Translations under genes and position numbers: made by a program
Source: a virus
DNA length: 43,890 bases
Reading direction: 5' to 3' (one strand)
Virus record (IMG/VR): IMGVR_UViG_3300036791_000819
Span: 1 to 43,890 of that record
Shown here: positions 41,088 through 43,890 of the stretch, piece after piece
Layout of the letters: each line of letters starts with the position of its first letter
Position numbering within the stretch: the first letter of the stretch is position 1
Notes under the pieces: generated by a model
What the model was told of the DNA's origin: nothing
Seen by the model: only the letters and a program-made list of their open reading frames with translations
Databases searched by the model: none

Positions 41088-41837
41088 CTAGGCCACGGCA
41101 TCCGCCGCAGCCCGCGCCGCATCCGCATCCGCCGCCGCATCAGCAGCCCTAGCCAAACAACGCCGGTAATTTTCAACGGAGCAGACCGCAGCTTCGCGCA
41201 AGCGAACGGATTCGACAATCGCGCGACAACCTTCGAGCGTATTCCGCAGCGCGTTATTTTTCGCCCAGTCACCGCCGAAGTACTCCGGCCAACCTTCGCC
41301 ATAGCCAGGATGCGTCTTTTGCGAGTGCGCCCACATCCGCACCGTTTCAGATGCGATATAACGCTCTAGCCCGCCCGCATAGTCGCTCAGGATCACGCGC
41401 AGCATGGATGCACACGAGCCATCCTGATAGCGAGTTACTTCCGTATAGCGAGTGTCATACTGCTTTTTGTGGTTCCCGATTTTCTGGAGAGACTTGGAAT
41501 AGTAGCGACGTTTCGACCAGTCACCATCAGACTCACGCCAAACCACAGACGCCGCAAACGCGATGGCTTCCGTATCAGGGTATGCACGAAACATCGAACC
41601 AACCGCCGCAATCAATTCCGGATTCGAGAGCATAGCCTCAGCAATCGAAGCAAGATAGTCCGTTAAAAAATCGAACGTAACCGACCAACTACCTGAATGT
41701 TGAATCAGCCCGTCGCCGTACGTTTCGAACTGCTGAAAGTAGCCGGACGTTTCAGAGTGTGACGACCATGCGCCAGTATCGTAGGAATAACCGTACTTTG
41801 CCGAATGAGCGATAGAGGGAAATTTGAAGAGTGCCAT
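41088..41837 (-). CDS. hypothetical protein with alanine-rich tail, 249 aa
   Basis: The ATG at 41837 follows leader copy 5 with AAAGGTGG about 9 nt upstream. The body is rich in Ser, Tyr and Trp (SYDTGAWSSHSETSGYFQQF; MWAHSQKTHPGYGEGWPEYF). The C-terminus (AADAAADADAARAAADAVA) is encoded by short GCC/GCA direct repeats at about 41092-41150. Not recognised. Confidence 0.65.
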   Translation of the reverse strand: MALFKFPSIAHSAKYGYSYDTGAWSSHSETSGYFQQFETYGDGLIQHSGSWSVTFDFLTDYLASIAEAMLSNPELIAAVGSMFRAYPDTEAIAFAASVVWRESDGDWSKRRYYSKSLQKIGNHKKQYDTRYTEVTRYQDGSCASMLRVILSDYAGGLERYIASETVRMWAHSQKTHPGYGEGWPEYFGGDWAKNNALRNTLEGCRAIVESVRLREAAVCSVENYRRCLARAADAAADADAARAAADAVA

Positions 41838-41848
41838 GTTTGTATCCA

Positions 41849-41883
41849 CCTTTCAGGGTTGGGGAGCGTCGCTCCGTTGACGG
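41849..41883 (-). promoter_or_regulatory. start-associated leader, copy 5
   Basis: A perfect copy of the block upstream of the 249-residue gene; a 9-bp perfect hairpin (41912-41890) lies immediately before it. Confidence 0.8.
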
Positions 41884-41889
41884 ACTAAA

Positions 41890-41912
41890 GCGAGGAGCTT
41901 ATCGCTCCTCGC
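41890..41912 (-). terminator. 9-bp perfect hairpin after the DUF932-like gene
   Basis: GCGAGGAGC/GCTCCTCGC around a 5-nt loop, followed by TTTAG on the minus strand. A short T run makes partial termination plausible; read-through would feed the next leader. Confidence 0.6.
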
Positions 41913-41930
41913 CTGTAGGACGCGTCGCAA

Positions 41931-42812
41931 CTATGCCGCGACAGTCACGCCTTTCAATTCTGCCATACGCTCCGCCAGCTGCCACAGAGCGCGATTCAAG
42001 CGGACATCCTGATCGATACCGCGAACCTCACGTGTCGTAACCATACGCGCGTTTCGCTCCCCAGGACGACGCGCCGACAACCCGCCTTTGATGGCATTTT
42101 CTTGGACGACGTTTAGAGTGCGGTATAGGTCAGAAGCGGGACGCGACCATGCGCCGTCAGCATCTCTGTCCGCCATGCGACGCGGAGTTAACAACTGCGA
42201 TGCGGTAATGGGAGTGTCAATTTTGCCGTCCGCATCCGCGAAACGGAGCGAGTGCGCAGCTTCCGCGAACGCGTTTTGTTCGCCCGCTGTCAACCGCAGA
42301 TTTGACCAAGTATCGACGGTGGAGAGCGCCTTGCGCGCGTCGTCAATAATCTGGAAACTACCTTCGATGACTTGGTTAATCACATTGCCTTTGTGGGGAA
42401 TGTTCAACTCCCCCATGTTGCGCTCGCAGATGACTAGCCCGTTTGTGCAAATTACACGGAAAATTCCGCTCAGAAGCTTGTAAGCGCTCGTTCCGTCGTG
42501 CGAGTTAATCAACACAACTTCCGGTATGTTTCCGCCCACTTGGATTGCGGACGCGTCCGCATGGCGAAAACGAATCATATGCTTGGTAAATTCGGTTTTG
42601 CCTTCGATGCGCGAACGGCTTTGAACGGCTTTGAACGGAGCGAACCCTTGTGCCATCAAACCTTCGATAACTTCACTTGTGGGGATATAAGCGTAGCGGG
42701 CTGAGCGCGAAGCATGAGGCTGGGTTGCGAACGCGGACGGAACCAGCGAACGGAGCGAGTCGATTGTTTGGGCGTTGCTGAAGTTGGAATTGAAACGAGA
42801 ATTAAAGCGCAT
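41931..42812 (-). CDS. DUF932/phage-plasmid-like protein, 293 aa
   Basis: The features YIPTSEVIEGLMAQGFAPFK, HMIRFRH, PEVVLINSHDGTSAYKLLSG and FRVICTNGLVICE fit the DUF932 family, common on phages and plasmids and of unknown mechanism. The length is near the family's usual 250-350 aa. The ATG at 42812 follows leader copy 6. Earlier in-frame codons read only through the leader and are rejected. A promoter with an internal palindrome lies upstream. Confidence 0.85.
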   Translation of the reverse strand: MRFNSRFNSNFSNAQTIDSLRSLVPSAFATQPHASRSARYAYIPTSEVIEGLMAQGFAPFKAVQSRSRIEGKTEFTKHMIRFRHADASAIQVGGNIPEVVLINSHDGTSAYKLLSGIFRVICTNGLVICERNMGELNIPHKGNVINQVIEGSFQIIDDARKALSTVDTWSNLRLTAGEQNAFAEAAHSLRFADADGKIDTPITASQLLTPRRMADRDADGAWSRPASDLYRTLNVVQENAIKGGLSARRPGERNARMVTTREVRGIDQDVRLNRALWQLAERMAELKGVTVAA

Positions 42813-42821
42813 GGTGGAAAT

Positions 42822-42856
42822 CCTTTCAGGGTTGGGGAGCGTCGCTCCGTTGACGG
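42822..42856 (-). promoter_or_regulatory. start-associated leader, copy 6
   Basis: A perfect copy, located between the promoter at 42907-42878 and the DUF932-like gene. Confidence 0.8.
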
Positions 42857-42877
42857 TTGAATAACTATACTTTGACA

Positions 42878-42907
42878 ATAGTACAGAATGCACGCGTGCA
42901 AATGCAA
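42878..42907 (-). promoter_or_regulatory. leftward promoter with palindromic operator in the spacer
   Basis: On the minus strand TTGCAT (42907-42902), 18 nt, TACTAT (42883-42878). The spacer contains a perfect 12-bp palindrome TGCACGCGTGCA (42889-42900), well placed for a repressor. A one-base variant of the 9-mer (TATAGTTAT, 42869-42861) follows, then leader copy 6. Confidence 0.5.
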
Positions 42908-42915
42908 GGGAAAAA

Positions 42916-43521
42916 TTACATTAGTTCAAACTGCAAAGACATAAGAGACTCACGGACGTTGTTGTTGGAGTCTTTAACAATTCTGCGGAAGTTGGGAGCA
43001 TCGTTCGTTCCGTCACTCTCAGCATTCCAGACTGTTTCGAGCATTGCGGCAATTTGCTCTGCGACTCCCTGCGATGAAAACTTAACCTCAAAACAGCGAG
43101 ACAAAAAACGGGGCTCTAAAGCTGCATCATCATTCATTGTAAAAATTATGATGGTTTCGGCGGGCCTGTCCGTAGAATCCAGAATGGAGAGAAAGGCATC
43201 GCGCGCTGGTTTGCTCATGCTGTCCGCTTCGTCAATTAAGACCAAATGCCAGCCCTTGCCAAACATGGGAGCATAGCGGCAGCGTTCGCGGACGGCTTCA
43301 ACCGCTGCGACGGTGCATTTTTGTGAGGGGATGTGATGCAGTTCTGCCCCTAGTTCTTCCGCAATGGCAAGGGCGAACGTCGTCTTTCCCATTCCTGACG
43401 GGCCAACAAAGCGCCATGCGCTTGCGAACGGCTTACTAATCAGCTTCGCCAGCTTCGCCTTGGGCTTGTCTAACCCTAGGAATCCAGCGATTACATGCGG
43501 ACGGTATTTTTCGGTAAGCAA
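42916..43521 (-). CDS. clamp-loader-like AAA+ ATPase, about 201 aa
   Basis: Residues are numbered from TTG 43521. The opening LLTEKYRPH matches the EKYRP start of RFC and gp44-type clamp loaders. Walker A GPSGMGKTT (about 40-48), Walker B VLIDEAD (about 93-99), sensor-1-like IIIFTMNDDAA and the SRC motif (LSRCFEV) are all present. It lacks the collar domain and is shorter than T4 gp44 (about 320 aa). The start is problematic: leader copy 7 points to ATG 43564, which is out of frame by one base. The in-frame TTG at 43521 has no ribosome binding site. A +1 shift near the T4 run 43551-43554 would restore an N-terminus of about 215 aa. Confidence 0.8.
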   Translation of the reverse strand: MLTEKYRPHVIAGFLGLDKPKAKLAKLISKPFASAWRFVGPSGMGKTTFALAIAEELGAELHHIPSQKCTVAAVEAVRERCRYAPMFGKGWHLVLIDEADSMSKPARDAFLSILDSTDRPAETIIIFTMNDDAALEPRFLSRCFEVKFSSQGVAEQIAAMLETVWNAESDGTNDAPNFRRIVKDSNNNVRESLMSLQFELM

Positions 43522-43575
43522 TGTTTCGGTCGGAAGCGGAGATATCTCGGAAAAGTGTGCTCATTGGGGTTTTAT

Positions 43576-43610
43576 CCTTTCAGGGTTGGGGAGCGTCGCT
43601 CCGTTGACGG
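43576..43610 (-). promoter_or_regulatory. start-associated leader, copy 7
   Basis: A perfect copy upstream of the clamp-loader-like gene. Its AAAGG lies 11 nt before ATG 43564, which opens a frame one base away from the ATPase frame. Confidence 0.8.
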
Positions 43611-43672
43611 TTGAACATATCGAACTATCGAACGGTAGCATCGAATCGTTTGGGACGCAACCCCACAAAGTA

Positions 43673-43705
43673 GCCAACCGACCGCCAACCGACCGCCAAC
43701 CCACG
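43673..43705. repeat. iteron cluster A, three 11-bp repeats
   Basis: Three contiguous 11-bp units: GCCAACCGACC twice and GCCAACCCACG. The same unit with small changes is repeated in cluster B, exactly 80 bp to the right (start to start). Head-to-tail short repeats next to AT-rich DNA are typical of initiator-binding iterons. Confidence 0.65.
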
Positions 43706-43752
43706 GCAGAGCGAAGGTTAGAACCTGCAAAAATAAAGTTTGCAAAGTGAGT

Positions 43753-43785
43753 GCCAACCCACCGCCAACCCACCGCCAAGCCAGC
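43753..43785. repeat. iteron cluster B, three 11-bp repeats
   Basis: Three contiguous units: GCCAACCCACC twice and GCCAAGCCAGC, in the same direction as cluster A. The interval between clusters contains an AT-rich stretch (43729-43745). Confidence 0.65.
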
Positions 43786-43854
43786 AACAAAACACAGAAA
43801 AATAATCTAGCAAGGGTCTCCAAAAAGAATATGAGGCATGGGGCGGGGTATCGT

Positions 43855-43883
43855 TTGACTCAGGCAATGGAAAATGTTATGCT
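43855..43883 (+). promoter_or_regulatory. sigma70 promoter, rightward, at window edge
   Basis: TTGACT (43855-43860), 17 nt, TATGCT (43878-43883). It points out of the window. If the molecule is circular it would enter the AT-rich start of the window, opposite to the leftward genes there, so it could make an antisense or primer RNA. Confidence 0.5.
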
Positions 43884-43890
43884 TCGAGAT

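Larger units (their letters stand above)
4589..42869. repeat. dispersed 9-mer ATAACTACA/TGTAGTTAT
   Basis: Exact copies: plus orientation TGTAGTTAT at 5605, 8538, 14565, 24395, 24745; ATAACTACA at 4589, 7423, 10548, 11359, 26404, 38074, 38998, 40839 (first base given). One-base variants include 33193 and 35975 (GTAACTACA), 16485 and 33866 (ATAACTACG), 37392 (TGTAGTTAC) and 42861 (ATAACTATA); these variant positions are approximate. Some copies touch start codons (5612, 38082, 39006); others lie inside genes in different frames. Confidence 0.75.
43565..43890. other. non-coding right end, origin candidate
   Basis: No credible gene. The minus-strand frame 43823-43572 is low-complexity read-through of iterons and leader. 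The region holds leader copy 7, three TTCGAT repeats near 43621-43646, two iteron clusters, AT-rich tracts (43729-43745, 43789-43812) and a rightward promoter at the edge. Confidence 0.55.

Noticed and set aside
40395-43610. Regularly repeated 35-nt block as a CRISPR array
   Set aside because: Copies are 150-970 bp apart with whole genes between them and lie at fixed distances before start codons.
43572-43823. Leftward 83-codon frame at the right end
   Set aside because: It reads through the iterons and the leader (ending STERRSPTLKG, a translation of the repeat), so it is not a protein gene.
1-43890. tRNA genes, integrase and attachment site, diversity-generating retroelement
   Set aside because: I looked for a tRNA cloverleaf, tyrosine/serine recombinase motifs and a reverse transcriptase with template repeats, and saw none.

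Overview
The window looks like the genome, or nearly all of it, of a tailed double-stranded DNA phage of podovirus type. The evidence is a block of terminase, portal, scaffold-like, capsid, tail-adaptor, ejection-protein, lysin and tail-spike genes, dense packing with ATGA, TAATG and GTGA start/stop overlaps, and many small genes. The sequence is GC-rich, and Shine-Dalgarno sequences (GGAGG, AAAGG) and sigma70-type promoters are recognisable, so the host is an ordinary Gram-negative-like bacterium. I cannot name it from sequence alone. I see no integrase, lysogeny repressor, DNA polymerase, primase, helicase, RNA polymerase or tRNA.

Layout. (1) 217-3388 is leftward: two groups of small early-type genes separated by about 520 bp without a convincing gene. 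That gap carries a promoter, a series of strong stem-loops and a terminator-like hairpin, and is a candidate structured RNA. (2) 3410-6128 is rightward: a frameshifted HNH homing endonuclease, a RusA-like resolvase and small genes. (3) 6129-30199 is the late block: large terminase, portal, scaffold candidate, major capsid, two related tail-adaptor proteins, an 844-residue tail protein, three internal virion/ejection proteins, a cell-wall hydrolase, small beta-rich tail proteins and a 1169-residue tail spike. It ends at a strong terminator at 30246-30296. (4) 30295-39542 starts at a divergent promoter/operator region near 30.7 kb. It encodes an RHH protein, an SMC/RecF-like ATPase, many zinc-binding small proteins, a 910-residue membrane-anchored beta-helix/Ig-like protein and a second HNH endonuclease. 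(5) 39620-43564 is leftward: eight genes, six of which follow a copy of one conserved leader that combines a dyad, a hairpin and a ribosome binding site; a seventh gene follows a diverged copy. They include a DUF932-like protein and a clamp-loader-like AAA+ ATPase. (6) 43565-43890 is non-coding, with two clusters of three 11-bp iterons (an origin candidate) and a rightward promoter at the edge.

If the ends join, the leftward genes 3388 to 217 and 43564 to 39620 form one continuous leftward arm and 3410 to 39542 one rightward arm. They would diverge at 3.4 kb and converge at 39.55 kb, with the iteron region inside the leftward arm. That is the layout expected of a circularly permuted or circular-assembled phage genome.

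Most notable signals: a 9-mer, ATAACTACA, found 13 times (chance expectation well below one) in both orientations and several reading frames; the start-associated leader repeated seven times in the right arm; the stem-loop-rich RNA locus at 1.45-1.82 kb; the iteron array; an orphan clamp-loader ATPase with no polymerase; and three likely frameshifts, each at a short homopolymer.
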